From positions 2,586,374-2,650,373 of the forward strand of contig NZ_JAHSPD010000001.1 in assembly GCF_020141465.1 (NCBI RefSeq): 64,000 nt of DNA, in the 5' to 3' direction. Numbering within the stretch: the stretch's first letter is position 1; each line of letters begins with the position of its first letter. The notes beneath the pieces are model-generated. The model saw only the letters and a list, made by a program, of their open reading frames with translations. It had not been told where the DNA came from and made no database searches. This document shows, piece after piece, positions 53,295 through 62,853 of the stretch. The position numbers and the translations under genes are program-made. Origin of the DNA: Roseovarius carneus. Its GTDB lineage: Bacteria > Pseudomonadota > Alphaproteobacteria > Rhodobacterales > Rhodobacteraceae.

Positions 53295-53849
53295 TTAAAG
53301 CACGACCCTTACAACCGGTCGTTTTGGCCGCAAAAGTTCGCGTTGAAAGACATCGAGCTGAACAAAGCGCTGTGCTCTCTTTATGTAGTAAACGTCTGAA
53401 CACGCACGATGCGCCAACTGGAGAGGGTCCCTACTTTTATCTTCAAGAGCAACGCCGCATTGCAAGAAGACAGCTGCAAAATTAGTCTCAAGTTCTTCTA
53501 GGGTCGGTGGAATGTTCGACATTCCATTAGGGCCAGAAAAAAGCTGGAAATTCTTAGTTACCGCACTTCTATCATGGTGCCCCAAAGCGACATGACCCAT
53601 TTCGTGAGCGAGAATAAAGTTTGATAACTTGCAGCCCTCTTTCGCTTTTCTCCAAAGCGTTTCGTCCGCAGTCATTTTCACTTTGTTATCGAAAGCTGCA
53701 ACACCGGCTTTTCTTTTGTAGGCCTGCGTTTCATCGGAACGGTATGTGTTTACAGACCATTCATCGCTTTCTTCGCACATATACTCCCAAAGTTCTGGCA
53801 TTCTGAAAAATTGATTGTCGGCGCAAAACTCACGCCGACAATCAATCAT
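53295..53849 (-). CDS. ImmA/IrrE-like metallo-endopeptidase
   Basis: A 184-residue protein with the zinc motif NFILAHEMGHVALGHHD (HExxH plus a following His pair) as in ImmA/IrrE proteases, and a downstream Glu in TLEELETNFAAVF that may be the third ligand. ImmA-type enzymes cleave repressors of mobile elements. GC content and codon use are clearly lower than in its neighbours, which suggests transfer. In-frame codons continue 20 triplets upstream of the ATG to a stop without another standard start, so the N-terminus may be truncated. No adjacent HTH repressor is seen. Confidence 0.72.
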   Translation of the reverse strand: MIDCRREFCADNQFFRMPELWEYMCEESDEWSVNTYRSDETQAYKRKAGVAAFDNKVKMTADETLWRKAKEGCKLSNFILAHEMGHVALGHHDRSAVTKNFQLFSGPNGMSNIPPTLEELETNFAAVFLQCGVALEDKSRDPLQLAHRACSDVYYIKRAQRFVQLDVFQRELLRPKRPVVRVVL

Positions 53850-53918
53850 TTCTTCGTAAACCTTTACGAGACGAGACGTCGTAAGAGATGAGATTGCTTT
53901 CCCCTCATCTCAAACCCC

Positions 53919-56900
53919 TCAGCTACACCCGCTTGTCGCGCCGCAGGTGTTGCACTTCATGCAGGTGCCGTTGCGGACCAGCGTGTAGTTGCCGCAATCG
54001 CCACAGGCTTCGCCCTCATAGCCTTGCATCTTGGCTTTGACGCGGGCGTCCATTTTGACCGCCCCAGTCGCGAGGGTGGTGGTCATCGTGGCTGTCGCCA
54101 TGTTTCCGGCCACCTCCGGCACCAGTGTCTCCAGCATCGTCACCGGATTTCCGCCACCATCGAAGGAGATGCCGCCCAGCGATTGCCCACCATTCAGCAC
54201 CACAAGCTCTTGGGGCAGACGTTTGCGCAGGTAGCCTGTGGAGCTGATCTGCTTGAGCACTTCGAGCGATTTCGACGCCGCTGCATCGCTCATCTCGCTG
54301 ATATTGCTCACGCCATCCTGTTCACCCCGGCCCAGATCGTCAAAGCTGTGGCCTTCGGGCTTTACATGCGCGAGGTCCGTGCGGTCGAGATAGCTGACCG
54401 CCAATTCGCGGAAGATGTAATCGAGGATCGAAGTCGCGTTCTTGATCGAATCGTTGCCCTGCACCATGCCCGAGGGCTCAAATTTGGTGAAGGTGAACGC
54501 ATCCACGAACTCTTCCAGCGGCACGCCATATTGCAGGCCCACGGAAACGGCGATGGCGAAGTTGTTCATCATCGCACGGAAACCGGCGCCCTCTTTGTGC
54601 ATGTCGATGAAGATTTCTCCCAGCTGCCCGTCGGCATATTCGCCGGTGCGCAGGTAAACCTTGTGCCCGCCGACAATCGCCTTCTGGGTATAGCCCTTGC
54701 GCCGCTCCGGCATCTTGTCGCGGTGGGATTTCTGGATTTCCTTGATGATCACCTTCTCGATGACCTTCTCAGCCAGAACCGCCGCCTTCTGCTGTGGGTT
54801 CCCGCTCTCCAGAATTTCCGCCGCCTCATCATCATCCTCGACCAGCGCCGCCGCCAGAGGCTGGCTGAGCTTGGAGCCGTCACGGTAGAGCGCGTTGGCC
54901 TTCACACCGAGGCTCCAGCTATACTCGTATGCTTTCTGGCAATCCTCAATCGTGGCGTCATTCGCCATGTTGATCGTCTTGGAGATTGCACCCGAGATGA
55001 AGCTTTGCGCGGCGGCCATCATGGTGATGTGGCTGTTCACGCCGAGATAGCGCTTGCCCTTCTTGCCGCAGGGGTTGGCGCAATCGAAGACCGAATAATC
55101 GCTCTCGCGCAGATGCGGCGCACCTTCCAGCGTCATCGTACCGCAGACATGATCGTTCGCGGCCTCGATATCGGCGCGGGAATAGCCCAGATGCGCCAGA
55201 AGATCGAAGGTCGGATCGTTCAGCTTGGCCTCGGGGATGCCGAGCACATTGGTGCAGAACTCCACGCCCAGCGTCCATTGGTTGAACACAAATCGGATAT
55301 CGAAGGCCGATCCCAGAGCCGCATCCACCTTGGCCAGCTCATTGGGGCCAAACCCATGCCCGATCAGCGAGGTGTGGTTGATCCCCGGCGCATTGCCTAT
55401 GGTGCCGTGACCCACGGCGTAGCTGATGATCTCTTCGATCTGAGCCGAACCGTAGCCCATCGTCTCAAGCGCTGCTGGCACGGATTGGTTGATGATCTTG
55501 AAATACCCGCCCCCGGCCAGCTTTTTGAATTTCACCAAAGCGAAGTCAGGCTCGATACCCGTGGTGTCGCAATCCATAACCAGACCGATGGTGCCCGTGG
55601 GCGCGATCACTGTGGATTGTGCGTTGCGGTAGCCATGTTGCTCGCCCAACTTCAGCGCCTCGTCCCAGCTGGATATGGCCAACTCGACCAGACGGCTGTC
55701 GGGGCAGTTGGTGAGGTCCAGAGGCACAGGCTTCACGGCCAGCCCCTCATAACCTTCAGTCGCGCCGTAGGCTGCGTTGCGGTGGTTGCGGATAACACGG
55801 AGCATGTGCTCACGGTTACGCTCATATCCGGCAAATGGGCCAAGCTCCCCGGCCATTTCAGCCGATGTGGCATAGCTCACGCCCGTCATGATCGCGGTGA
55901 GCGAGCCACAAAGCGCGCGGCCTTCGTCCGAATCGTAGCCCAGACCCATATTCATCAGGAGGCCGCCGATATTGGCATAGCCCAGACCCAGCGTACGGAA
56001 ATCATAGCTGCGCTGCGCGATCTCTTTCGAGGGGAACTGCGCCATCATCACGCTGACTTCCAGCGTCACAGTCCAGAGACGGGCCGCATGCATATAGGCT
56101 TCTGCGTCGAACTTGCCGTCCTCATAGAAGGTCAGCAGGTTCATCGATGCGAGGTTACAGGCCGTGTCGTCGAGGAACATATATTCCGAACAGGGGTTCG
56201 ATCCGCGGATCTCGCCATCTTCGGGGCATGTATGCCATGCGTTGACCGTGTCGTGATACTGAATGCCGGGATCGGCGCAGGCCCAGGCGGCGTGGCCCAC
56301 ATCTTCCCACAGATCGCGGGCTTTGATGGTTTTGGCGACGCTGCCATCGGTGCGGTTGAGAAGCGCCCAGTCGGCATCATTCTCGACGGCCTTGAGGAAC
56401 GCATCTGTGACGCGGATGGAGTTGTTGGAGTTCTGGCCCGACACGGAGGCATAGGCCTCGGAATCCCAATCCGTGTCATAGGTTGGGAATTCGATCTTGT
56501 CATAACCCTGCTTGGCGTAATCCAGCACGCGTTTGACGTATGTCTCCGGGATCGAGCATTTCTTGGCGCCGCGAATCGCGTCCTTGAGCTGCGCGTTCTT
56601 CTTGGGATCGACCGAATCCTCGATCGTGCCGTCCCACGCGCCGATTGCCGCAAATATCTCGTTCAGTTTCTGCTCGTGCATCTTGGAGCCTGCGACGATG
56701 CTGGCGACCTTCTGCTCTTCCTTTACCTTCCAGTTGATGAACTCCTCGATATCAGGGTGGTCCGCATCGCAGATCACCATCTTGGCCGCGCGGCGCGTGG
56801 TGCCGCCCGACTTGATCGCGCCCGCCGCCCGGTCCCCGATTTTGAGGAACCCCATTAGGCCCGAAGATTTGCCGCCACCGGACAAAGGCTCGTTGGCTGC

Positions 56901-57596
56901 ACGCAGGCTGGAGAAGTTGGTCCCTGTGCCAGAGCCATATTTGAACAGACGCGCCTCGCGGACCCAAAGGTCCATGATGCCGCCATCGCCCACCAGATCA
57001 TCAGCGACCGATTGGATGAAGCAGGCATGGGGTTGCGGATGCTCGTAGGCCGAAGTTGATTTGGTCAGCTCACCGGTTTGGTAGTCCACGTAGAAGTGGC
57101 CCTGCCCCGGCCCATCAATGCCATAAGCCCAGTGCAGGCCGGTGTTGAACCATTGCGGGCTGTTGGGCGCCCCCATCTGGCGCGCCAGCATAAAGCGCAT
57201 CTCGTCGAAATAGGCGCGCGCATCGCTCTCGGCAGTGAAATATCCACCTTTCCAGCCCCAATAAGCCCAGGCGCCCGCGAGACGGTCGAACACTTGCTTG
57301 GCGCTGATCTCGCCGCCCTTTTTCACACTGTCGCCATCGGGGACCGACCGCCACAGGAACTCGGGCACGCCTTTTTCTTTGACCTTCTTGAGGCGTGCAG
57401 GCACGCCGGCCTTGCGGAAGTATTTCTGCGCGATCACGTCGCTGGCGACTTGGCTCCAGCTGCTGGGAACTTCGACACCCTCAAGCTTGAACACAGTCGT
57501 TCCGTCCGGGTTACGGATCTCCGAGCTTGTCGTGACAAATTCGAGCGCCGCATATGCGTCCTGCCCGGCCTTGGTGAATTTGCGTTCAATCTTCAT
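53919..57596 (-). CDS. nrdJ: Vitamin B12-dependent (class II) ribonucleoside-diphosphate reductase
   Basis: A 1225-residue adenosylcobalamin-dependent reductase. Radical-site motifs include [19 protein letters not shown] (Asn, Cys, Glu) and an N-terminal ATP-cone-free region. The large TIM-like core is followed by [17 protein letters not shown], and the C-terminus carries a zinc-ribbon [22 protein letters not shown]. Size and ends match alphaproteobacterial NrdJ. The start [16 protein letters not shown] is the usual one; longer upstream frames run through the promoter. It makes dNTPs with or without oxygen. Candidate NrdR boxes lie upstream. Confidence 0.94.
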   Translation of the reverse strand: MKIERKFTKAGQDAYAALEFVTTSSEIRNPDGTTVFKLEGVEVPSSWSQVASDVIAQKYFRKAGVPARLKKVKEKGVPEFLWRSVPDGDSVKKGGEISAKQVFDRLAGAWAYWGWKGGYFTAESDARAYFDEMRFMLARQMGAPNSPQWFNTGLHWAYGIDGPGQGHFYVDYQTGELTKSTSAYEHPQPHACFIQSVADDLVGDGGIMDLWVREARLFKYGSGTGTNFSSLRAANEPLSGGGKSSGLMGFLKIGDRAAGAIKSGGTTRRAAKMVICDADHPDIEEFINWKVKEEQKVASIVAGSKMHEQKLNEIFAAIGAWDGTIEDSVDPKKNAQLKDAIRGAKKCSIPETYVKRVLDYAKQGYDKIEFPTYDTDWDSEAYASVSGQNSNNSIRVTDAFLKAVENDADWALLNRTDGSVAKTIKARDLWEDVGHAAWACADPGIQYHDTVNAWHTCPEDGEIRGSNPCSEYMFLDDTACNLASMNLLTFYEDGKFDAEAYMHAARLWTVTLEVSVMMAQFPSKEIAQRSYDFRTLGLGYANIGGLLMNMGLGYDSDEGRALCGSLTAIMTGVSYATSAEMAGELGPFAGYERNREHMLRVIRNHRNAAYGATEGYEGLAVKPVPLDLTNCPDSRLVELAISSWDEALKLGEQHGYRNAQSTVIAPTGTIGLVMDCDTTGIEPDFALVKFKKLAGGGYFKIINQSVPAALETMGYGSAQIEEIISYAVGHGTIGNAPGINHTSLIGHGFGPNELAKVDAALGSAFDIRFVFNQWTLGVEFCTNVLGIPEAKLNDPTFDLLAHLGYSRADIEAANDHVCGTMTLEGAPHLRESDYSVFDCANPCGKKGKRYLGVNSHITMMAAAQSFISGAISKTINMANDATIEDCQKAYEYSWSLGVKANALYRDGSKLSQPLAAALVEDDDEAAEILESGNPQQKAAVLAEKVIEKVIIKEIQKSHRDKMPERRKGYTQKAIVGGHKVYLRTGEYADGQLGEIFIDMHKEGAGFRAMMNNFAIAVSVGLQYGVPLEEFVDAFTFTKFEPSGMVQGNDSIKNATSILDYIFRELAVSYLDRTDLAHVKPEGHSFDDLGRGEQDGVSNISEMSDAAASKSLEVLKQISSTGYLRKRLPQELVVLNGGQSLGGISFDGGGNPVTMLETLVPEVAGNMATATMTTTLATGAVKMDARVKAKMQGYEGEACGDCGNYTLVRNGTCMKCNTCGATSGCS

Positions 57597-57772
57597 CGTA
57601 CTGCCCCATCTCTTTTTTCCGTTGTGTACTCTGCGCGACCCTGATTCGGCCCAACGCCTTGTTTTCTGCCCGGCGACAAAAGAAGACCCCCCGCACCCAT
57701 ATTTGCGGGATAAACAAGGCCGGATAGCACTTCCGGATATGTAGATTGGGTCCTGCCCTGTCCGGCTGGGCC

Positions 57773-57788
57773 ACACTATATGTTGTGG
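57773..57788. promoter_or_regulatory. Candidate NrdR box 1 upstream of nrdJ
   Basis: ACACTATATGTTGTGG matches the NrdR consensus acaCwAtATaTwGtgt at 14 of 16 positions. It lies about 177 bases upstream of the nrdJ start codon. NrdR represses ribonucleotide reductase genes, so this is a strong candidate operator. Confidence 0.55.
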
Positions 57789-57894
57789 CTTACCTACCGG
57801 TCCACACAACCTGACGCATTCAGGCATAGGTGGTCAACGCAAAATTTACCGTTTCTTGATCAAAAACTAGTTGACCTATCCGCCTCGGGCTGGG

Positions 57895-57910
57895 CCACAA
57901 TCTGCAGTGT
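57895..57910. promoter_or_regulatory. Candidate NrdR box 2 upstream of nrdJ
   Basis: CCACAATCTGCAGTGT matches the NrdR consensus at about 12 of 16 positions. It lies in the second copy of a CTGGGCCACA-led direct repeat. It is about 124 bases from box 1, farther than the usual spacing. Confidence 0.3.
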
Positions 57911-58201
57911 GATTCACCCACCGAAACATCCCCAACTTCATCCACCGCACATCGCTGCGCAGCCACCCGTAAAAGCGCTGTCTCTTAGCGGGTTTAGACG
58001 TGCACCTTGCCAAAGGGGGTGAAGCGAAGGGGGCGTTTCGGCATGTCGGAACTGTCCACAGGGAAAAAAGATTAACGCGCAAATTTAATATTGCAGCCGC
58101 GCAACAGCACTGAACGCGACCGCTCGCGCCACGCCACACGCTGTCAGACGCCACCACACGCCAGAGCGTGTTTGATCACAAATTGTGCGAATGGAAGTAT
58201 A

Positions 58202-58278
58202 TGGTCGGGGCGATAGGATTCGAACCTACGACCCCCTGTACCCAAAACAGGTGCGCTACCAAGCTGCGCCACGCCCCG
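58202..58278 (-). tRNA. tRNA-Pro (anticodon TGG)
   Basis: On the minus strand CGGGGCG pairs with CGCCCCG, the anticodon arm CCTGTTTTGGGTACAGG gives TGG, and the T arm is GTAGGTTCGAATCCTAT. The discriminator A is followed by an encoded CCA. Confidence 0.95.
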
Positions 58279-58322
58279 AACCATGGCGCGTCTCTACTGC
58301 GAATTTTCGGCTTTGAAAACCC

Positions 58323-58835
58323 CTAACAGGGCCAAGCAGGTGCGCCATTTTCAAAGGCCGGGTGGCGCAGCTCGCTACCGGGCACAATTCCCAGCCGCTC
58401 CGACAGGCCGCCATTGATCTCCAGCACCGCCTTGATGTTGGGGCTGTCGCCAAAAATAGGGGTCTCGTCATGGGGGATGGCGTTGGCATGGACCTTGAGA
58501 ACCGTGCCGGTCGGGTCGATAAAAATCATATCGAGAGGAATCAGCGTGTTTTTCATCCAAAAGCCAACGTGCTTCGGCTCGGGGTATACAAAGAGCATTC
58601 CCGCACTTTGCGCCATGCTCTCACGATTCATCAGCCCTTGGGCGCGCTCGTCCGGCTCATCGGCCAGCTCAATGGTAAAGCGTGCCTGCCCCCAATCGCC
58701 GCGCAATGTGACTTGATCGTCAGCGCAGGGTCCGGCCACAGCCGCCCCCGCGCTCAGCATCAGAGCTGCTGCAATCAGCCCTCTAACGCGCCCTCGGAGT
58801 CCGCATGCGCCGACACTCCAACCGCACTTTCCCAT
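58323..58835 (-). CDS. DUF192-family secreted protein
   Basis: A 170-residue protein with a hydrophobic signal (GLIAAALMLSAGAAVAG) and the DUF192 core: ERAQGLMNRESMAQSAGMLF, VGFWMKNTLIPLDMIF and a late AVLEINGGLSERLGI. Function is unknown; the fold is a small beta-barrel. GGAGG seven bases upstream of this ATG decides the start and places the first 61 bases inside the upstream cold-shock gene in another frame, so translation is probably coupled. The tRNA-Pro gene follows downstream. Confidence 0.87.
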   Translation of the reverse strand: MGKCGWSVGACGLRGRVRGLIAAALMLSAGAAVAGPCADDQVTLRGDWGQARFTIELADEPDERAQGLMNRESMAQSAGMLFVYPEPKHVGFWMKNTLIPLDMIFIDPTGTVLKVHANAIPHDETPIFGDSPNIKAVLEINGGLSERLGIVPGSELRHPAFENGAPAWPC

Positions 58836-59329
58836 CCACACACCTCCGTGGCCATGCGGCCGCGCTTACCTTCAATCACACGTATGGCCAGCGCCTCGCC
58901 CGGTTGCAAGTCTGCAAGGCCCGACCGACGCAGCACTTCTACGTGAACGAACACATCTTCGCTGCGCCCGAAAGTATTGGCAAACCCGAAGCCCTTGCCC
59001 TTGTCGAACCATTTGATCCGCGCAGGCTCCAACTTGGCATTGGCGATTAGGGCGGGATCGATATCATCAAGATCCGCCAGCGTGGTGGCAGCAATGCCCT
59101 CGGGCGGCGCGATCTCGTGGACGGCGACGGCCTGCACCCCGCGGGTGGTGTCCTGCACGTCAATCTCAATGCCAGCGTCATCAGCGACAGAACTCTGACC
59201 GAAATTGCGCAGCACATTGGCGTGCAGCAGGATGTCGGGTCCCCCCTCATCCGCCACAACAAAGCCAAACCCCTTAACCGGGTCGAACCACTTTACGCGG
59301 CCTTTAATTTTGCGAATGGATTGCTCCAT
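58775..59329 (-). CDS. Two-domain cold-shock protein
   Basis: A 184-residue protein with two cold-shock domains. Domain 1 is at about 8-70 (KGRVKWFDPVKGFGFV and GGPDILLHANVLR). Domain 2 is at about 95-165 (RIKWFDKGKGFGFANTF and EDVFVHVEVLRR). Both keep the RNP1-like KGFGF and RNP2-like VF/ILLH nucleic-acid binding motifs. Double-CSD proteins of this type are common in alphaproteobacteria and bind single-stranded RNA or DNA. Its 3' end overlaps the start of the DUF192 gene by 61 bases. Confidence 0.9.
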   Translation of the reverse strand: MEQSIRKIKGRVKWFDPVKGFGFVVADEGGPDILLHANVLRNFGQSSVADDAGIEIDVQDTTRGVQAVAVHEIAPPEGIAATTLADLDDIDPALIANAKLEPARIKWFDKGKGFGFANTFGRSEDVFVHVEVLRRSGLADLQPGEALAIRVIEGKRGRMATEVCGWESAVGVSAHADSEGALEG

Positions 59330-59456
59330 AGACAGCACCCAATTTTCACGCCGCAAGCTACCCCAAGCGACATGCGGAGTTTGAAGTATTCACTGTTGAG
59401 TTGCAAGGCCCGCAGGCCCATATTTTAAGGCCCGTGCATTTCACGTCGCGTGAATT

Positions 59457-60062
59457 TCACGGGTTTAAGCGTGTAATTCTCCAGTCAGACTGCGTTCCGT
59501 CACGCCGCCAGACGAAGCGGTCATGCAGACGAAAATCGCCATCCGCCCAGAACTCAATCTCGCTCGGTGTGATCTTGAAACCACCCCAGAATGGAGGGCG
59601 CGGCGGATTAGTGCCAAAACGCGCCGTGACCTTAGCCACCTCAGCCATCAGGGCCGTGCGCCCGCTCAAGGGGCGCGACTGCTCAGACGCCCATGCCCCC
59701 AGACGGCTTTTGAGCGAGCGGGAGGCATAATATTCATCCGCCTCCGGCCCCTCAAAGCGCGCAACGGTGCCACGCACGCGAACTTGGCGGCGCAAGCTCT
59801 TCCAATGCATGACAAACCCGGCTTTGCCAGTCGCCTGAAGCTCCTGCCCCTTGGCGCTGTCGTAATTGGTGTAGAAAATAAACCCGTCGGCAGCCACTTC
59901 CTTCAAAAGGACCATACGCACATTGGGCAGCCCCTCCGCATCGACAGACGCCAGCGCGATCGCGTTGGGATCGTTCACCTCCGTCACCTCCGCCTCAGTC
60001 AACCAGCGGCGGGCAATCTCGAATGGGTCGTCGCCGGCAAATTTTCCACTTCGGTCACTCAT
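59457..60062 (-). CDS. pdxH: Pyridoxine/pyridoxamine 5'-phosphate oxidase
   Basis: A 201-residue FMN enzyme. Motifs are [51 protein letters not shown], and the C-terminal DRFVWRRD and WRITRLNP with the substrate-binding Arg. It makes pyridoxal phosphate, the cofactor of the PhnW, PbfA and aminotransferase enzymes in this window. GGAGAGCAAG upstream sets the start; longer frames run across the divergent fabI promoter. Confidence 0.93.
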   Translation of the reverse strand: MSDRSGKFAGDDPFEIARRWLTEAEVTEVNDPNAIALASVDAEGLPNVRMVLLKEVAADGFIFYTNYDSAKGQELQATGKAGFVMHWKSLRRQVRVRGTVARFEGPEADEYYASRSLKSRLGAWASEQSRPLSGRTALMAEVAKVTARFGTNPPRPPFWGGFKITPSEIEFWADGDFRLHDRFVWRRDGTQSDWRITRLNP

Positions 60063-60177
60063 CTTGCTCTCCTCGTTTGTGCGTGCGCGTGCGAATCGCC
60101 GACCATGCGGGCCTTGATGGTCCAAGGGCGTTCCCTTAAGGATCAATCGAGCACCAAGAATGGGTCGAGGACAGCAC

Positions 60178-60990
60178 ATGTCAAATCAACTGATGGCCGG
60201 TAAGCGCGGCCTTATCATGGGTCTTGCCAATGATAAATCAATCGCATGGGGTATCGCACGGGCCTGCGCGGATGCGGGGGCCGAAATGGCCTTCACCTAT
60301 ATGGGCGATGCGTTCAAGAAACGGGTGGAGCCTCTGGCCGCCCAAATCGGCGTGGAACATCTGTTTGATTGCAACGTGTCGGATCCCGCCTCGATCGACA
60401 CGGCCTTCGCCGAGGTTGAGCGCGTGTGGGGCAAGATCGATTTTCTCGTCCATGCAATCGGGTTCTCGGACAAGAACGAATTGCGCGGGCGCTATGTGGA
60501 CACCAGCCGCGACAATTTCCTGATGACGATGGATGTCAGCTGCTACAGCTTTACAGCCGTGGCCCAGCGCGCCGAGAAGCTGATGACGGAGGGCGGCTCG
60601 ATGCTGACGCTCACCTATTATGGCGCCGAGCAGGTCATGCCACATTACAACGTCATGGGTGTCGCCAAGGCTGCGCTTGAGGCATCGGTGAAATATCTGG
60701 CTGAAGATCTGGGCCGCGACGGTATCCGCGTCAACGCGATCTCCGCCGGGCCGATCAAGACGCTGGCCGCCAGCGGCATTGGCGATTTTCGCTATATCCT
60801 GAAATGGAACGAGCTGAACTCGCCCCTGCGTCGCAATGTGACCATCGACGATGTGGGCAAATCCGCGCTCTATCTGCTCAGCGATCTCGGCTCGGGCGTG
60901 ACGGGCGAGAATCTGCATGTGGACGCAGGCTATCACATCGTTGGGATGAAGGCCGTGGACGCGCCTGATATCGACGCCGCAAAGGGCTAA
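60178..60990 (+). CDS. fabI: Enoyl-[acyl-carrier-protein] reductase (NADH) FabI
   Basis: A 270-residue SDR-type enoyl-ACP reductase. The cofactor motif is [17 protein letters not shown]. The FabI-specific active site is [21 protein letters not shown], giving the Tyr-x6-Lys pair, and [13 protein letters not shown] follows. The start at [14 protein letters not shown] is standard; a longer frame six codons upstream has no ribosome site. It catalyses the last step of fatty-acid elongation. It is followed closely by gpt. Confidence 0.93.
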   Translation: MSNQLMAGKRGLIMGLANDKSIAWGIARACADAGAEMAFTYMGDAFKKRVEPLAAQIGVEHLFDCNVSDPASIDTAFAEVERVWGKIDFLVHAIGFSDKNELRGRYVDTSRDNFLMTMDVSCYSFTAVAQRAEKLMTEGGSMLTLTYYGAEQVMPHYNVMGVAKAALEASVKYLAEDLGRDGIRVNAISAGPIKTLAASGIGDFRYILKWNELNSPLRRNVTIDDVGKSALYLLSDLGSGVTGENLHVDAGYHIVGMKAVDAPDIDAAKG

Positions 60991-61030
60991 GGCCCCCGGA
61001 TCAAAAGTCAGACCCAGAAAAGGCCGCGCC

Positions 61031-61528
61031 ATGACCGACCCCCTGCCACATGAAAAAGGCTTCCATGTCAGTTGGGATCAGCTCCACCGCGATTCGCGTA
61101 ACCTTGCGCTGCGCCTTGATGCGATTGCGCCCGAGGGCGGCTGGCGCGCCGTGGTCGCTATTACGCGCGGTGGCATGGCGCCTGCGATGATCGTCGCACG
61201 CGAATTGGATATTCGCACCGTCGATACGATCAGCGTCAAGAGCTATGACCACCAGACCCAATCCCAGGCGCAGGTCGTCAAATCCCCCGATATGGACCTG
61301 ATCGGCGATGGGACGGGTATCCTCGTTGTCGATGACCTGGTGGATACGGGCCGGACGCTCAAAGTGGTGCGCGCGCTCATGCCGAAGGCGCATATCGCGA
61401 CCGTCTATGGCAAGCCGATGGGCCTCAGCCTTGTGGACACGTTTGTGGGTGAGGTGGCACAAGACAGCTGGATCTACTTCCCGTGGGACATGGCGCTGCT
61501 TTATGTGGCACCCTACCGGGGCGACTGA
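61031..61528 (+). CDS. gpt: Xanthine phosphoribosyltransferase
   Basis: A 165-residue phosphoribosyltransferase. The PRPP-binding motif is [37 protein letters not shown] and the late [20 protein letters not shown] loop match Gpt, which salvages xanthine and guanine to nucleotides. It lies 40 bases after fabI on the same strand. The family assignment is firm; base preference is inferred. Confidence 0.88.
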   Translation: MTDPLPHEKGFHVSWDQLHRDSRNLALRLDAIAPEGGWRAVVAITRGGMAPAMIVARELDIRTVDTISVKSYDHQTQSQAQVVKSPDMDLIGDGTGILVVDDLVDTGRTLKVVRALMPKAHIATVYGKPMGLSLVDTFVGEVAQDSWIYFPWDMALLYVAPYRGD

Positions 61529-61587
61529 TGCGCCACTTATTTATAAGAGACTGACGTAAAACCGATCCGCGTTTGAGGGCATTGCAC

Positions 61588-62793
61588 ATGAATTTCACCG
61601 GCCGCACCGCCGCCACGTTCTTCCCGCCCGTCATGGAGGCGCGCCGCTGGCTCGATGGCGTGACGCAGCCGCCGGGCCGTCCGCTGATCAATGTGAGCCA
61701 AGCCGCCCCCGTGGACCCGCCACCCGAGGCGCTGCGCCGGGTCATCGCCGAGGCGGCGATGAACACGCCTGAAGCGCATCTTTACGGGGCTGTTCTGGGG
61801 ATGGAAGGTTTGCGAGCCGAGGTGGCCACGCAATGGAACGCAGGTTATGGCGCGTCGCTTGGACCTGCCAATGTGGGCATCACATCGGGCTGCAATCAGG
61901 CGTTTTGCGCCATGCTGAGTACGCTTTGCGCCGAGGGCGACGAGGTGATCCTGCCAACCCCTTGGTATTTCAATCACAAGATGTGGCTGGATATGACGGG
62001 GGTGCGCACCGTGCCGCTGCCCACCGGCGCAACCCTGCTGCCGGACCCCGAGGCCGCCGCCGCCCTCATCACGCCGCGCACGCGCGCGATCGTACTGGTC
62101 ACGCCCAACAATCCGGGTGGAGTGGAGTATCCCGCGACCCTCGTGCGCGCGCTTTACGAGGTGGCCAAGGCCCACGGGATTGCCCTGATCATCGACGAGA
62201 CATATCGCGATTTCGACGCGCGCTCAGGCGCGCCGCATGATCTCATGCAGGATGCCGATTGGGGCGAGACCCTGATCCAGCTTTACTCCTTCTCCAAGGC
62301 TTACCGGCTGACCGGGCACCGCGTGGGGGCTATGGTCGCCTCTGAGGCACGCATGGCCGAGGCTGAAAAATTCCTCGATGCGGTGGCCATTTGCCCCAAC
62401 CAACTGGGCCAGATCGCCGCCCTTTGGGGGATGCGCAACCTTGGGGAGTGGCTGGCCGGGGAGCGGGCCGAGATCCTCGACCGCCGCGCGGCGATTGAAG
62501 AGGCGATGCCACGCCTGAGTGCAAAAGGCTGGCGGCTTTTGGGGTGTGGCGCGTATTTCGCCTATATGGAGCATCCGTTCGATATGCAATCGGACGAGTT
62601 GGCCAAACGGCTGGTGGCAGAGGCAGGCGTGCTTCTCTTGCCCGGAACGATGTTCACCCCCGAGGGTGACGCCGCGGGCAAACGCCAGCTTCGCGTGGCC
62701 TTCGCAAATGTGGACCGCGCCAGGATCGACACGCTTTTTACCCGGCTGGAGGGGCTGGGCTGGCCCCTTGCCCCGGGCTATACCAGCACGTAA
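61588..62793 (+). CDS. PLP-dependent aminotransferase, class I/II
   Basis: A 401-residue fold-type-I aminotransferase. Visible are SQAAPVDPPPEALR at the substrate side, PTPWYFNHKMWLDMTG, the Asn/Asp pair in VTPNNPGGVEYP and IIDETYRDFD, the cofactor Lys in YSFSKAYRLTGHRVGAM and the carboxylate-binding Arg in RQLRVAFAN. The substrate is not predictable from sequence; relatives act on aspartate, alanine or aromatic acids. The start at MNFTGRTAATFF follows GAGGG; a TTG five codons upstream is less likely. It stands alone on its strand. Confidence 0.87.
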   Translation: MNFTGRTAATFFPPVMEARRWLDGVTQPPGRPLINVSQAAPVDPPPEALRRVIAEAAMNTPEAHLYGAVLGMEGLRAEVATQWNAGYGASLGPANVGITSGCNQAFCAMLSTLCAEGDEVILPTPWYFNHKMWLDMTGVRTVPLPTGATLLPDPEAAAALITPRTRAIVLVTPNNPGGVEYPATLVRALYEVAKAHGIALIIDETYRDFDARSGAPHDLMQDADWGETLIQLYSFSKAYRLTGHRVGAMVASEARMAEAEKFLDAVAICPNQLGQIAALWGMRNLGEWLAGERAEILDRRAAIEEAMPRLSAKGWRLLGCGAYFAYMEHPFDMQSDELAKRLVAEAGVLLLPGTMFTPEGDAAGKRQLRVAFANVDRARIDTLFTRLEGLGWPLAPGYTST

Positions 62794-62853
62794 GTAACAC
62801 GGCATAGGCGGTAGAATTCGCCAAAAGATCACGGCAACAGGGGGCCGCGCGTC

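Larger units (their letters stand above)
57597..58201. other. Upstream region of nrdJ without genes
   Basis: About 600 bases between nrdJ and tRNA-Pro. It contains two candidate NrdR-binding dyads and a 124-base-offset imperfect direct repeat around them. No convincing coding frame, cobalamin riboswitch B12 box or extra RNA gene was seen. Confidence 0.5.

Noticed and set aside
53295..53849. Prophage or integrative element around the ImmA/IrrE-like gene
   Set aside because: No integrase, excisionase, repressor or attachment repeat is visible on either side; only this one gene has atypical composition.
53885..53911. Classical intrinsic terminator for nrdJ
   Set aside because: GAGATGAG and CTCATCTC form a hairpin on either strand but it is AT-moderate and not followed by a T-run, so I did not list it as a terminator.
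54024..56858. 944-codon plus-strand open frame opposite nrdJ
   Set aside because: It is an antisense shadow of the strongly conserved nrdJ gene; composition is biased and no domain is visible.
57597..58201. Cobalamin riboswitch ahead of the B12-dependent reductase gene
   Set aside because: No B12 box or riboswitch-like core was seen in the leader.
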